From Poronia punctata (Eukaryota; Ascomycota; Sordariomycetes; Xylariales; Xylariaceae), in the NCBI GenBank assembly GCA_022579005.1, contig MU401527.1, forward strand, positions 101,940 through 165,939: DNA of 64,000 bases, read 5' to 3'. The notes under the pieces are model-generated. The model worked only from the letters and a program-made list of their open reading frames with translations, ran no database searches and was not told the origin of the DNA. A program made the position numbers and the translations under genes. Of this stretch, positions 45,661 to 56,521 are shown piece by piece; positions within the stretch are counted from its first letter, which is position 1; the number at the start of each line of letters is the position of its first letter.

Positions 45661-46551
45661 TATTTATCTCGTATGGTCTTGACCTTCAATAATGAGAGCT
45701 CGTCAAATAAAAAGGTTCAACACATGGTTGGTGTTTGTGTAAGTAAACGTTTTTGTGTACAAAAGTGTAGTTTACGAGTATGAAGATAAGTTTACGAGTA
45801 GCTCCTAGACTCTCAAGTTACCTACAGATGCATCTACGTATGTACAGCACAATAAATGTACTTGCAAAGTGATAGGAGTACTTGGAACTCCCACTTCTCC
45901 GCATCCTTGGAAAAAGTCATCGTCTTCTTAGTGCGAAATCCATCCGTCGATACTTGCAGTATATAGCTGATCTTCATTCCGCACCTTCTCGGTGGATTTA
46001 CGGTGGTCTGGGGGGCTGATCTTGAGACTAAATACCTACTCCGCCATACGAGAGAGTAGTTTTCGTCGCTGCGTTAACAATGAAGAGGCGGCCAACCAAG
46101 TGCATATATCCACGGTGACGGGGTAGATATGAAATCGAAAGCTGGTAGGACTTTTTACTGCGATCGTCCTTGTCAGAAGTACGAGGCACGGCTTATTGAT
46201 AGTCAGGACAAAACAAATAGGTTCTGCCTACTTTGCGGGGACGTCTTTTTGAGGGATCGGCAATCCTCGAATCTGTCCGCCACACAACCGGACCATTTGG
46301 CCTAATGCTTGTCTTGTCTTGGTACTGTTCCCAACAGTAATTCCATCTACAAACAATGCAGAATGGCAGCCACCAACGATAAGTGGTCCTTGTCAGCCTG
46401 TATCCCGCCCAGACTAGACGTCACGTCTGTGGCACCTAAGTTAACCAAGCTACAACTTGGAGGTACGTAGGCGTGGTAGGTTAGGAAGGACCATTTCGCT
46501 TCAAACCCCATGATCAGTCGCTCTTCCCTTTTCTCGATACCTGCAAAAGAC
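45661..46551. promoter_or_regulatory. Divergent promoter between UstYa-type gene and prolyl iminopeptidase
   Basis: About 0.9 kb shared by two genes pointing away from each other, which would allow co-regulation. I see no palindromic cluster-regulator site I could name with confidence. Confidence 0.45.
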
Positions 46552-47588
46552 ATGACGGAAACTCCATTTCGCGCAGGCAAGGCGCCTTTCAAGATCCCGT
46601 CAATTGACGAACCTTGTTTCACCTCGTACAAGATATACGGGGACGTCTCCGGCCCCACACCCACAGTTATAGTACTCCATGGCGGCCCCGGCGCCGGCCA
46701 CGAATATCTTTTGGCCTTTGCCCGTCTATGGCAGGATTACGGGTTACCCGTCGTTTTCTACGACCAGATTGGTTGCGCCGCGTCTACACATCTGCCCAAG
46801 ACAGCCGGCGACGAAGATTTCTGGGTAGAGCAGTTGTTCCAAGATGAGTTGGACAATTTGATATCCCACCTCGGTTTGACCAACTATCATATCCTTGGTC
46901 AAAGCTGGGGCGGTATGCTAGGTGCCGCTTTCGCCGCCCGTCAGCCCAAGGGACTTCGGAGGTTAGTCCTAGCCAGCGCACTTGCGAGCAAGGAATTAGC
47001 TGCCGAAGGGACTCGTCTATTGCGTGCCGATATGCCCAAGGACATGCGCGAGGCTCTGGAAAAGGCTGAGGAAAAGCGTGATTATGAGAGTCCGGAATAT
47101 AAGGATGCGCTGGATTATTACTTTAGAAAACATGTCTGTCGGACTGATGTGTATCCACCGCCCGAGATGGTGCCGGCTTTTAAACATCTAAGCGAGGATC
47201 CGACTGTGTACCGGACCATGTAAGCACCGGTCCCACGAAGTCTTCCCTCCGTGGCACTGGTAACTGATCAATCCGAGTTAGGAACGGCCCTTCGGCACTG
47301 ACAGACGATGGCTCGATGAATAAATGGACGGTTATCCCTCGTCTTCCCAACATCAACGTGTCCACTCTGGTCTACAATGGTGAATACGACACCTCGCATG
47401 ACATAGCGCAGGTCCCTTTCTTCGAACACATACCAAAGGTGCGGTGGCTGACGATTTCCGGGGCTGGCCACATGAGCCATCTTGAAGGCGAAGGGCGCGG
47501 GGAGAGGGTGTTTAAGCTCGTGGCCGACTTCTTGACCCAAGAGAAGACTAGCGGCGAGCCGCGAGCCCTAGGTAAGTATGTAGTATGA
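46552..47588 (+). CDS. Prolyl iminopeptidase-type S33 peptidase
   Basis: Two exons, 46552-47219 and 47282-47588, join in frame to 324 residues. The start MTETPFRAGKAPF is preferred; an in-frame ATG 14 codons upstream (46510) is possible. S33 marks are complete: oxyanion loop LHGGPGAGHEY, FYDQIGCAAS, nucleophile elbow GQSWGG with S118, the acid in YNGEYDTSHD, and the catalytic His in GAGHMSHLEG. There is no signal peptide, so it is probably intracellular. The family removes N-terminal proline from peptides; some relatives are esterases or act in natural-product clusters. It shares a divergent promoter with the UstYa-type gene, next to a proline-rich peptide precursor. A GTAAGT at 47573 could be a further donor near the C-terminus. 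Confidence 0.88.
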
Positions 47589-48353
47589 ACACTTTAGAGC
47601 TTCGAGTGAGTATCGCTAATTGGCCATGCCGAATTATCCGACAAAAGAACCCATTAGGCCACAATGATACCTTTGCGAAAAGAATATATATCCAATGCTA
47701 TTATTAGACCATGTTTCGGGTCCGGGGCACGATCTGTGATACAACTGCGTTCCCCTCTCAACTTCCAAGGCTTTAGATGCAAAATTACACAATACGTACA
47801 CTGGGAGACTGGTTCCTGGAGGGAATAGGTTAACGATGATTACTTTTAGTAGCACAGAAGTATATGAGATAGGCTTCTTAGGTGATACCCGGTATCGCAT
47901 GGACTGGTTCACTGGCTGACTGGTAAGGGGAGAGTTGGTTATCTTGTGTGGTGTAGCACGTGTGTCGGATTGAATCGGATCAGATCAATCAGGCTACTGT
48001 CGAACCTGCTGACGTAAGCTCGTCGGAAACGGATACTGTACTGAAACACTGTGCGGAATCACCACAAACGGAAGCACCGTTGTAACTTGTATGTTGACAA
48101 TGGGACTTCTTAAGAATGAAGTCTATACGTGTATCAGACGAGAATAAATAGTAGTTGTCAACGGCATTTTGTAAAATTAAAAGCAATTTATCTGGAAATT
48201 CCGGGCTTTGTTAAAACCGCTTACCTCGCTCGCTATCCATCCATCCTTTTGACTGGACCGTCTTATCTATCAGATAGGTATCGAACGTTTTATTAGTCTA
48301 CTGCCCACATCGCGAGATTCGTGACGACACGACACCAGCCAAGTCAGCCACAA
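47589..48353. other. Intergenic, peptidase 3' end to CofD-like gene
   Basis: 765 bases without a supported gene; the last part before 48354 is the leader of the next gene. Confidence 0.45.
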
Positions 48354-50134
48354 ATGATGGAAACCGCAATTCGATCAAGAGGCATCATCGTCTTCGGAGG
48401 AGGAACGGCTACGAATAGCCTGGTAGATGTCTTTGAGATTCTCAGAAGGAGTCACAATTGCACACTGAAATACGTCATACCGATAAGCGATAATGGAGGC
48501 AGCTCTTCCGAGTTGATTCGTGTTTTTGGAGGTCCGGGTATGTTGTTGTAACTGGATTTTTTATGATTTGTTCTTCTTATCCAATGCGGATATAGTAAAT
48601 ATTTCTATTTCCAACGACTAATTAGCCATTGTCAAATCTGAATAGGTATCGGTGATGTGCGCAGTAAGTTCTGTTCTTTACAGTCGCCCTCCTTGTATCT
48701 GCCACACTCGTGACTCTTACTTACGAGAAACACAATAAAGGTCGACTCGTCCGCTTAATTCCCAAAGCAGAGACAGACCTCGAGAGAGCTTCGATAGGAG
48801 CCCTGTTTAACTATAGATTGTCATCTAATCCGGGCGAGGCTCGGACAGAATGGCTGGATATCGTGGAAGGCCGCCATGCTCTGTGGAGAGACATCTCGAG
48901 CGAGAAGCGGGAGCTCATCCGTTCCATCTTTAACCATATGAATTTGGAAATCGTCAGACGTGCGAGGCCTAGCTCCGTTTTCAACTTTGCTAAAGCTAGT
49001 ATTGGAAATCTGTTTTTGACTGGGTAGGTCTTTTGTCTTTCCGCGATCGAATTCCCCCTTCCCCCCTTTTCCATCCATCTTTTTCTATGATGAGCCGTTT
49101 AGTCATTTCATATTGACGGGCCCGACTAACTTAAAATTCAACCACTTCGGGGAGGAAACAGCGCTCGACTGTTTACAGGATCTTTTGAATCAGCTATATA
49201 CCTCCTCTCAACCATCTGCACAATCCCATCAACCGTAACAACCCTCCCGTCCATCAACAGCAATTTCACCCACCACATCTGCGCCGAACTAGCCGACGGC
49301 TCGCGCATCACGGGACAAAACGCCATCTCGCACCCCTCGGCACCTACAAGTCTTCCCGACACCGTATTCTCATCCACCACATCCGACGAGACGGAAGCCC
49401 ACGACCGCATCGAAGACGCCACACTCCCGGGCTCTCTCCCCTCTTTACGTAAACCCTACATAGAATTCACCAAACCCTCACCCCATTCATCTTCCACTCA
49501 AACTCCCACCCCCACATCAACTTCAACATCAACATCCTCGCCCCCTTCCCCTTCCCCTTCCCCTCCCCATCCAACAACAGATGACCTCCCGGCCCGCATA
49601 TCCCGCATCTACTACATCAACCCTTACGGCCACGAGATCTTCCCCCTGGCCAACCCAAAATTGACAGACTCCCTCGAATCCGCCAAGGCCATCATCTATA
49701 GCATCGGCAGTCTATACACATCCCTCGTACCGAACCTCGTCCTCCGGGGCGTCGGCCGTGCCATCACCGCTTCTGCCGCCCGACACAAGATCCTCATCCT
49801 CAACTCCAGCATTGATCGGGAAACGGGTCCAGCCGATCAACCTCTAACCGCTACGGAATTTGTCCGCGCTATTGTCCGCGCCGCGGCTACCGATGGTGGT
49901 GGAGAGGCCGAGGTTAACAGGTATGTGACCCACCTGCTGTATCTCGAAGGGGAGGGCGTTCCCAAGGTAGATAAGGCGGAGCTGGCGGGGCTCGGTGTCG
50001 AATGCATGCGTGTATATGGCCGCAGGGTCGAGGGGATGCTATGCTATGATGAGGCGGGCCTTGCAGGTGCACTCGAGGCCGTCATCGGCAAGCCGGAGCT
50101 GGCGAGGAGTCGACGGAATACGAGTGGACAATAG
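48354..50134 (+). CDS. CofD/YvcK-fold protein (UPF0052 family)
   Basis: Four exons, 48354-48537, 48646-48663, 48741-49023 and 49162-50134, join in frame to 485 residues. The N-terminal nucleotide-binding motif IIVFGGGTATNSLVDVF, then PISDNGGSSSELIRVFGGPGIGDVRSRLVRL (spliced through an 18-base micro-exon that encodes the G-I-G-D-V-R core), and later FNFAKASIGNLFLTGARLFTGSFESAI, INPYGHEIFPLANP, AKAIIYSIGSLYTSLVPNLVLRGVGRAI and HKILILNSSIDRETG are typical of the CofD/YvcK superfamily. Bacterial and archaeal relatives transfer 2-phospho-lactate in coenzyme F420 synthesis (CofD) or bind UDP-sugars and control wall metabolism (YvcK). Fungi are not known to make F420, so the substrate here is unknown. 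A Ser/Thr/Pro insertion (about residues 250-300) interrupts the fold. The start MMETAIRSRG at 48354 is the first ATG of the frame. Confidence 0.88.
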
Positions 50135-50556
50135 ATGCGTCCATATTCTAAGAGATGACGTGACTGGAGTAAGACCTACCCCAGATATATCATCACAAGA
50201 GTACTTAATATAATATGCACAAGTAAGATTGTCCTCGAAATAGCTCTCAATGCAGGCAGATGATGGAAGTGTGGGCAGTCGGGGACACGGATAATCAGTA
50301 CTTGGTATCTTTTTTGCAATTCTTCTATCATACATCTCCCCCAAGCGCAAAGCTTGAGATCGAGTCTATCATTATATCCACTCGGGCATAGGCAGTAGCG
50401 GCCATGACCGGCCCGAATCCCATGACAAAAGTCCAGGCCATCCCATCCCAAGAACAGCAGCCGCAGGGTCGCTGTCCTTTCCAGCTGAATAAATCAATTT
50501 ACTCAGTAGACAATCCCCGTGGCGCCTCGCTGTTTCTCTAGTGTACAGAAAATCAT
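50135..50556. other. Convergent intergenic spacer
   Basis: 422 bases between the ends of the CofD-like and malate dehydrogenase genes. Only 3' UTRs are expected. Confidence 0.45.
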
Positions 50557-51780
50557 TTATTTAGGGGGGTTGGAGGCGACGAAAGCAACACCCTTCTGGA
50601 TGTTCTTCTTGAGGTCGCCTAGGCAAGCCTCGAGCAGCTTCTGCTCGTTGGCATCAACCTCACCGACGGGGAGGATCTTCTCGACACCGTTGGGGCCGAG
50701 TTCGACCTTGGAGGCGAAGAAGTCGATGCCCTGGTCCTTGTACAGAGGGCTGTCGACGAAAGAAGGCTCAACGACGCCCTTCTCACCCTGAGAGGCGCGG
50801 AGGAGGGAGTCGGCCATGCGGGCACCGGCCATGGCCATGGAGAGGGTGGCAGAGCCAGCACCATCCTTGGCCTTGACGACCTCGTCACCACCGAACTGGA
50901 CACGGTTGATGAGCTCCGAGTTGGAGGTCAGGTCGGGGTGGCTGCTCTGGCTGAAGAGAGGGACGATGGTGACACCGGAGTGGCCACCAACAACGGTGAT
51001 CTTCTCATCCTTGGGATCAGTGCCCTTGATCTCGCTGACGAAGCGGCTGGCGCGGACGACGTCGAGGGTGGTGACACCGAAGAGGCGCTTGGGGTTGTAG
51101 ACACCGCGGGCCTTGAAGACCTCGGAGACGATGGGGACGGTGGAGTTGACGGGGTTGGAGATAACGAGAAGGTTGGCCTCAGGGCAGGACTCGGCGCAGG
51201 CCTTGGCAAGATCGCGGACGATGGAGGCATTGGTGTTGAAGAGATCATCACGGGTCATGCCAGGCTTGCGGGGGACACCGGCGGGAATCAGGACGATATC
51301 GCTGCCCTTCAGGGCACTGGCTAGGCCAGAGGCCGTGGGCTCGTAGCCCTTGACTGTGCTCTTGGTGTTGACGTGAGACACATCAGCGGCGACACCTATA
51401 GTAGACAATTGTGTTAGCCACACAAATCATAGAAACCAGCCGAAAAATGAACTCTAGGGGGGGTATGTCCGCACGTACCGGGACCTCCACGGATATCGTA
51501 GAGAGCAAGCTCAGTGACTCTGGGGTTCAACTTCAACAGAAGCGAGAGAGGCTGACCGATACCACCGGCAGCACCGAGGACGGTGACCTTGGAAAGCTAT
51601 ACAACAAGAATAACAAGTTAGCGGCTACCTCTGGGACATTTGTGATCGGCAAAATGAACATGATTGGAGGCAAGTCGATCAATTGTGAGGCTGACGGATA
51701 TCGAATGCACTTACATCACGAGCAGAAGCAGAGAAAGCCCGGCGTTGGCCAGCGGCAAAAACAGCACGTGCGGCAAACAT
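50557..51780 (-). CDS. Mitochondrial malate dehydrogenase
   Basis: Three exons on the minus strand, 51780-51715, 51596-51479 and 51395-50557, join in frame to 340 residues. Exon 1 encodes an Arg/Ala-rich matrix targeting peptide ([20 protein letters not shown]). Exon 2 has the NAD-binding Rossmann loop [19 protein letters not shown] and the acidic switch residue in LALYDIRG. Exon 3 carries the substrate-binding [17 protein letters not shown] (two Arg), the [12 protein letters not shown] block, [15 protein letters not shown] and the active-site [12 protein letters not shown] (His). It interconverts malate and oxaloacetate with NAD in the citric acid cycle. The C-terminus is NPPK without a PTS1, consistent with the mitochondrial isoform. 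The codon use is strongly biased toward C-ending codons, as expected for a highly expressed gene. Confidence 0.97.
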
Positions 51781-52654
51781 CTTGACGATTGGGTATGAAG
51801 AAGAAGGATGCTATTAATTATTCAAAGATTAAGAGAGTAGAGGAGAAGGTAGATGACCAACGGGGGCTTGTCTGTCTTCTTCACGGGAGGGAATTATTTG
51901 AGATGGGATTGAGAGACTTTAATTTTTTGAGAGAAATAAAGCGAACACAAAAGACAGCCAAGATGGAACGGTCAACAACGCAATCCATGTTGAGGAGGTA
52001 CCAACGTACCTCGCCTTTTCCCACGGTAACTCGTCGGCCTCGGACACCTGGCAAGGCTGGTGCGGTCAAGGGGAAAGAGTGGGACATGACTGGGGTTTCC
52101 AGGTACCGACGGCGGAACGGATAAGTGGCCTTTTGTTCTATACCAGTTATGGGCTAGCGTTAAGTTGTTTTGACGCTCTTTTGATAGAAATCACAAAGTA
52201 CGTCGTCCAGCCAGTTTCTGTTACAAGGTGCCGTGCATCTGTTGAAGATGGGTGGATAACAATATAACATGAAAACATGTACAAATATGAAGATGCAGAA
52301 AAATTCCCATCCTTTATTACTTATCTTACATAGGGAGTATAGCAAGATCTGCTGCAAATTTCCAGCAAGTACGCCGTTCCTAGGAACGACCATGTCCCCG
52401 TATTGTCAAATTTCAAGTTTACTTCCTATGTTCTGGCTTACCCGGATTTGTGAACGTCGACAACCTCTGGAACCAATTTGACACAACTTTTGCGGATCTG
52501 TGAACAAGAAACATCGGTCTACACATACCTTCTTGCGTGTAGTACTCAATCTTCAAACCTCCTTATCAATCAATCTAAGTGTACCTGCATGCACTATGCA
52601 GATAGACTCTGCATATGCCGCGCTGACAGAGCTTCCAAGGGATTTGAACTGAGA
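51781..52654. promoter_or_regulatory. Divergent region between malate dehydrogenase and the APH-like gene
   Basis: About 0.9 kb that holds the malate dehydrogenase promoter and the upstream part of the kinase-like gene. The frame of the latter stays open upstream to 52478, but the added residues look non-coding. The two ORFs of about 100 codons at 51789-52124 and 51411-51785 are antisense or leader shadows. Confidence 0.4.
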
Positions 52655-54121
52655 ATGCCTCAAGAGGAACAAGAAGCCCAAGGGGGGATGAGGTCACCAT
52701 CATATGACTCGCTTTTTGGTGACGATTCTGAGCAAGATCTCAATATCAAAGACTCCACACCGGAACATCCCGCCCATCAGGCAGACCAGAACGACGCATG
52801 CCTGTATTCATCCTCGATAGCTAAGGATGCCACTTTTGGTCTTGAATGGGTCCATGCAGGGCTGTTTGTCAATCCGGCATGGACCATCGAGCCAACAATT
52901 GAGTCCATCAAAGCCACACTTGGAATTGCCATTGGCAACCATCAAGATTACCGGGTACGGCTTCCATATATTGGAGGGGCATATACCAGGCTCTACGAGG
53001 TGTATTTCAACGACAAAGCTTACGTCATGCGAGTCTCTCTCCCCGTGTGTCCCAGAGCCAAAACAGAAAGCGAGGTAGCTACACTCGAATGGGTCCACCA
53101 GCATACCTGCTTACCCGTCCCCCGAGTAGTGGCCTACGACTCTTCTCGGGATAACCCACTCGGCTTCGAATGGATCCTCATGACCAAGATCGATGGGAAG
53201 CCGCTCGCGGAATGTTGGTGGTCGGTCTCTTTGGCAGCTAAGGAACGAATCGTGAAACAGATTGCCGCCTTCTCGGCCGCCGCCTTCCAGTACCAGCCAT
53301 CCCACGAGGGCATTGGGAGCATATACAAGGCTGTTCCTGACTCGGACGGCCCTACGTTTGTAGTTGGCGAGATGGTCTCTATGGCGCTCTTCTAGGGCGG
53401 GCGCGCTAATTTAGACCAAAGCCGTGGGCCGTTCTCCGATTCATCCGACTGGGTCACTGCCCGCTTGAGACATGCATCCGCAGACCTCACGTCGCGACTA
53501 CCGGGTATAGCGGATGAGCAAGAGCGGCGGCTCGCGGGGCGCATGATAGACCTGATTTCTGGACTCGAGCGCCTTAAAGGTACATTCTTCCCCGATTGTA
53601 ACAAGGAAGATAAGTCCGACACCAATGCAGAGAAGCGACCTGTGCGCACGATCTTATGCCATGATAATCTGTCTCTCGACAACATCCTCGTGGATGAAAA
53701 CGGGGTGCTAATGGGCGTTATCGACTGGCAATGTATTCCTTGCCTCCCTGTTCACGATTCCTGCCAGTTTCCGTCGTTTCTTCAGCAGATGCATGACCGC
53801 TTCCAAGAGCCCACCGGACATCTCTACGTCATCGACGCAGGTGAGCCGCCTCACCCGGCCTATTTCCGTGACCTTAGGCGCTTTGAGATGACCAAACTAC
53901 GACGCCTGTATATCGAGGAAATGCTGGATCTAGACTCTGAATTCGTGGTTACCTGGCGCCGTGACGCGAATGCAGATTTGCGGGATTATGAAGCAGCTGT
54001 CCAAAACTGCGATAACGAGTTTATTGCGGATCTTCTGGAGGAATGGGTCAATGTACTGGAGGAATGGGGCACCCCGAGTCAAATGCCAAAAAGGCTACAC
54101 GAGCTGTTGCAGGGCGGTTAA
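52655..54121 (+). pseudogene. Aminoglycoside-phosphotransferase-like kinase gene broken by one in-frame TAG
   Basis: The region reads as one continuous 488-codon frame except for a TAG at 53393-53395 (codon 247). Upstream it has the N-lobe (GGAYTRLYEVYF, AYVMRVSLPV, ESEVATLEWVHQHTCLPVPRVVAYD, GFEWILMTKIDGKPL). Downstream, in the same frame, it has the Brenner-type catalytic loop ILCHDNLSLDNILVDE with H-D...N, the metal-binding GVIDWQ, and a normal C-terminal helix region. Relatives read FFWG at the break, so TGG to TAG is the simple explanation. These fungal APH/choline-kinase-fold proteins are poorly characterised kinases of small molecules. No intron with acceptable splice signals removes the TAG. 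Either a pseudogene or an assembly error; the rest is intact, so the loss is recent. Confidence 0.8.
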
Positions 54122-54398
54122 TGCTAGACAATCGATGCTGATTATGAATGTCGCAGATGCTCCCCTTAGTAGTAGTACGGCGCAGGCTTGGTCCAATGGT
54201 CTACAATATCGAGCGGTCACAATGGGGACTAGAATCGTCAGAAGGAACCGAGATGATCATTTGTTGCTACCTTTAGGTAGCCTATCACAGACTCTACAAC
54301 AAGCTCCTACCAATTCAAACCTTGGTAACTTAGTCCATGTCCTACCTACTTACCTACCTTGTTTCATATCTCTCTTCTATCATCGTCTCGTCTCGCCT

Positions 54399-55526
54399 CT
54401 AGTTTCCGTATATTATGCGGCCAAATCGGCTGACGAGTGAAGTTATGGCCCAACCTTTGGCAGTCTCAGGGGTGGGAGCAGGCCTGGGCCCTTGCTCAGT
54501 ACGCTCGTCCTTTTCCAAGGCCCAGAAAGTCAGCAATTCGGTATATGCATCCTCATGCTGTTTCGTCGCACAGCCTCGTTCGTATTGATTGTCTTCGGAG
54601 GCAATCTCGGGAGATGTGGACAATTTGACCGCCGCTCCCTCTTCATCCTGGCTCTCTTTCTCCTGAACCTCTTCGCTCGGTCCGTCTAGAGCTTCCTCGT
54701 TTTTGGTCCCGTTAACTGCAATGTCAGTTTCATTCGAGTTAAAAATACCTTCGCCCGCATCGTTCGCCTTCAACCGCGCCACGTCGACGACCGGGTGGAC
54801 GGCCACGGTTGGTGCACTTCCTGACGAGCAGGGTACGAAAGGCTCAGCTCTAGCAGATATACGAGGTCTTCGCATAGCTCTCCTTCTCTGTATATACTGT
54901 GAGCTCACATTTTCGGCGTTGATAGCTACGTCGATCCTCTCGGGGAGAAGAGTGATGAAGTCACTGACCGACTCCGGTCCGATGACGACTAAATCTAAGG
55001 CCTCAGCAGTATCCACTTCCCTAACGAATTCATGAGCGCCGGGATCCTCCGCAGAACAAGCTTCAGTGTTACCAATCCGCAAGCTACACGAGTGAGGCAG
55101 GATGGCAACGACTATATTAGGAGTTGCATGCCGACACAAATTATTCTCACTCTGTATTCCCGTGGGTCTGCAGCAGAAGAAAGACTCAGGGGTGCGGCAG
55201 CCGCAAGAGTGGAAAAATATGATAGCTTGGCAGAATGCCAATGCATCTGACGTATATATAGGCTCTGTTTTGTAGTCAGATACTGAGCTTGGTGGCGACT
55301 CCCGTATGGACGGGCTTCCAGTTTGAGATGAGCTCGACATTTTTATGGTGGTACTGACTATGGTGATGTTAATATCGGCAGTGACTTGCAACCTTGGAAC
55401 TAAGGGAGAAACACCCACTTCTGTAAAAGACGTAACGAATGGCCAAGTAGAAGATATATCCGGTACAATATGTGTTGATAGGCTTTTGAGCGTATTGACC
55501 GGGCGTAGGCCAGCCTTAATCTGCAA
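54399..55526 (-). CDS. Hypothetical protein with a Cys-rich N-terminal block
   Basis: Minus-strand open frame of 375 codons, 3' end 277 bases from the APH-like gene. A later Met (MSSSSQTGS, at 55343) is a better start, giving 314 residues; the 61 residues before it look non-coding. The N-terminal part carries the cysteine cluster FFHSCGCRTPESFFCCRPTG...CRHATP and, further on, CSLRIGNTEAC; the rest is acidic and Ser-rich, with no membrane segment. The Cys/His spacing could bind zinc, but it fits no motif I can name. The family is unrecognised; long uninterrupted coding and a plausible start favour a real gene. Confidence 0.55.
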   Translation of the reverse strand: MQIKAGLRPVNTLKSLSTHIVPDISSTWPFVTSFTEVGVSPLVPRLQVTADINITIVSTTIKMSSSSQTGSPSIRESPPSSVSDYKTEPIYTSDALAFCQAIIFFHSCGCRTPESFFCCRPTGIQSENNLCRHATPNIVVAILPHSCSLRIGNTEACSAEDPGAHEFVREVDTAEALDLVVIGPESVSDFITLLPERIDVAINAENVSSQYIQRRRAMRRPRISARAEPFVPCSSGSAPTVAVHPVVDVARLKANDAGEGIFNSNETDIAVNGTKNEEALDGPSEEVQEKESQDEEGAAVKLSTSPEIASEDNQYERGCATKQHEDAYTELLTFWALEKDERTEQGPRPAPTPETAKGWAITSLVSRFGRIIYGN

Positions 55527-56521
55527 GGTTGGTTAAATAAAATAGGAGTAAGTGTTGAATTGGACGATGAGGCAAAGTGATGGACGCATAGTTTTGCACA
55601 CTAGGGAAGTCTTTCTTATATATAGTCAAAACAATCAGTTTGCAGGCCCCATTGTCAGATAGATAGACAAAGCGTAGTCAATAGTCTGAATCGTCTTGAA
55701 GAGATATTGTCAAAGGAGGACTCATAATGGTCTTTATCCCTCTTTGTCTTCTATGACTTGTTCAAGTTTTGGTTCATGATAATTATTTCTTTGTCTATCC
55801 TACCCGAGCCTTGAAGTTTGCCAGCAGAAGCAACACGAATTTTGTGATCTGTTGGAGACGTACAGAAGTCGTGTAGCTCACCAAATTGTCAAGAATCAAA
55901 GCTTGAGGGTCCATGTGAGATCAGCCTACAATGGCTATGCTCATATAAGTTGTCAAAATTGAACCGATGGGCACATTTCACTTGACGACGATGCCAACTC
56001 ATTGTCTATTGTCACACGTTGAAATGTACACTGGCATTCAAAACTTGAGCGCCTTACAGCTTGGGGTATGGTAATTGATTAGTGCCTTTTAATCATTCTT
56101 AAAAAGGTGTTCTTTTGGAGGATATATGACATTGCCTTACTCGCAACTTCCTCTCATGAATATCTCAGTTGGCGCTTGTCACACCGGTATGACAAGACAC
56201 AAAAGCGTCACATCATCTCTCCATCATGATGCAACCCTGCATTATCACTATACATAACTATAGGCGAGAACCACCAACCTAAAACAGGATGGTGGTAGTG
56301 CCTTCTTAAACTGGGCTATCCACACCCATCCTGTGTAATTCAACGCCGGTGGTGAAAACAGACGGACTTTGCCTATACACCCGATGTGATAGCTGTCGTT
56401 ACCGTATCCATCAACCATCACTTTATGGAAAGCCATTATATATTCTTACATACATCTTATACCAAGGCCGCCACACTTGTATCCAAACCAAAAGAGCGAC
56501 AAAAACCTGTGTCTTGTCGCT
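55527..56521. other. Intergenic, divergent region before the MRJP gene
   Basis: About 1 kb between divergently transcribed genes. Nothing beyond short frames is visible. Confidence 0.45.

Noticed and set aside
53331..53397. Intron ending at CTCTTCTAG that would remove the TAG of the APH-like gene
   Set aside because: The only donors within range are poor (GTTCCT), and removal would delete conserved residues; a Trp-to-stop change fits the family better.
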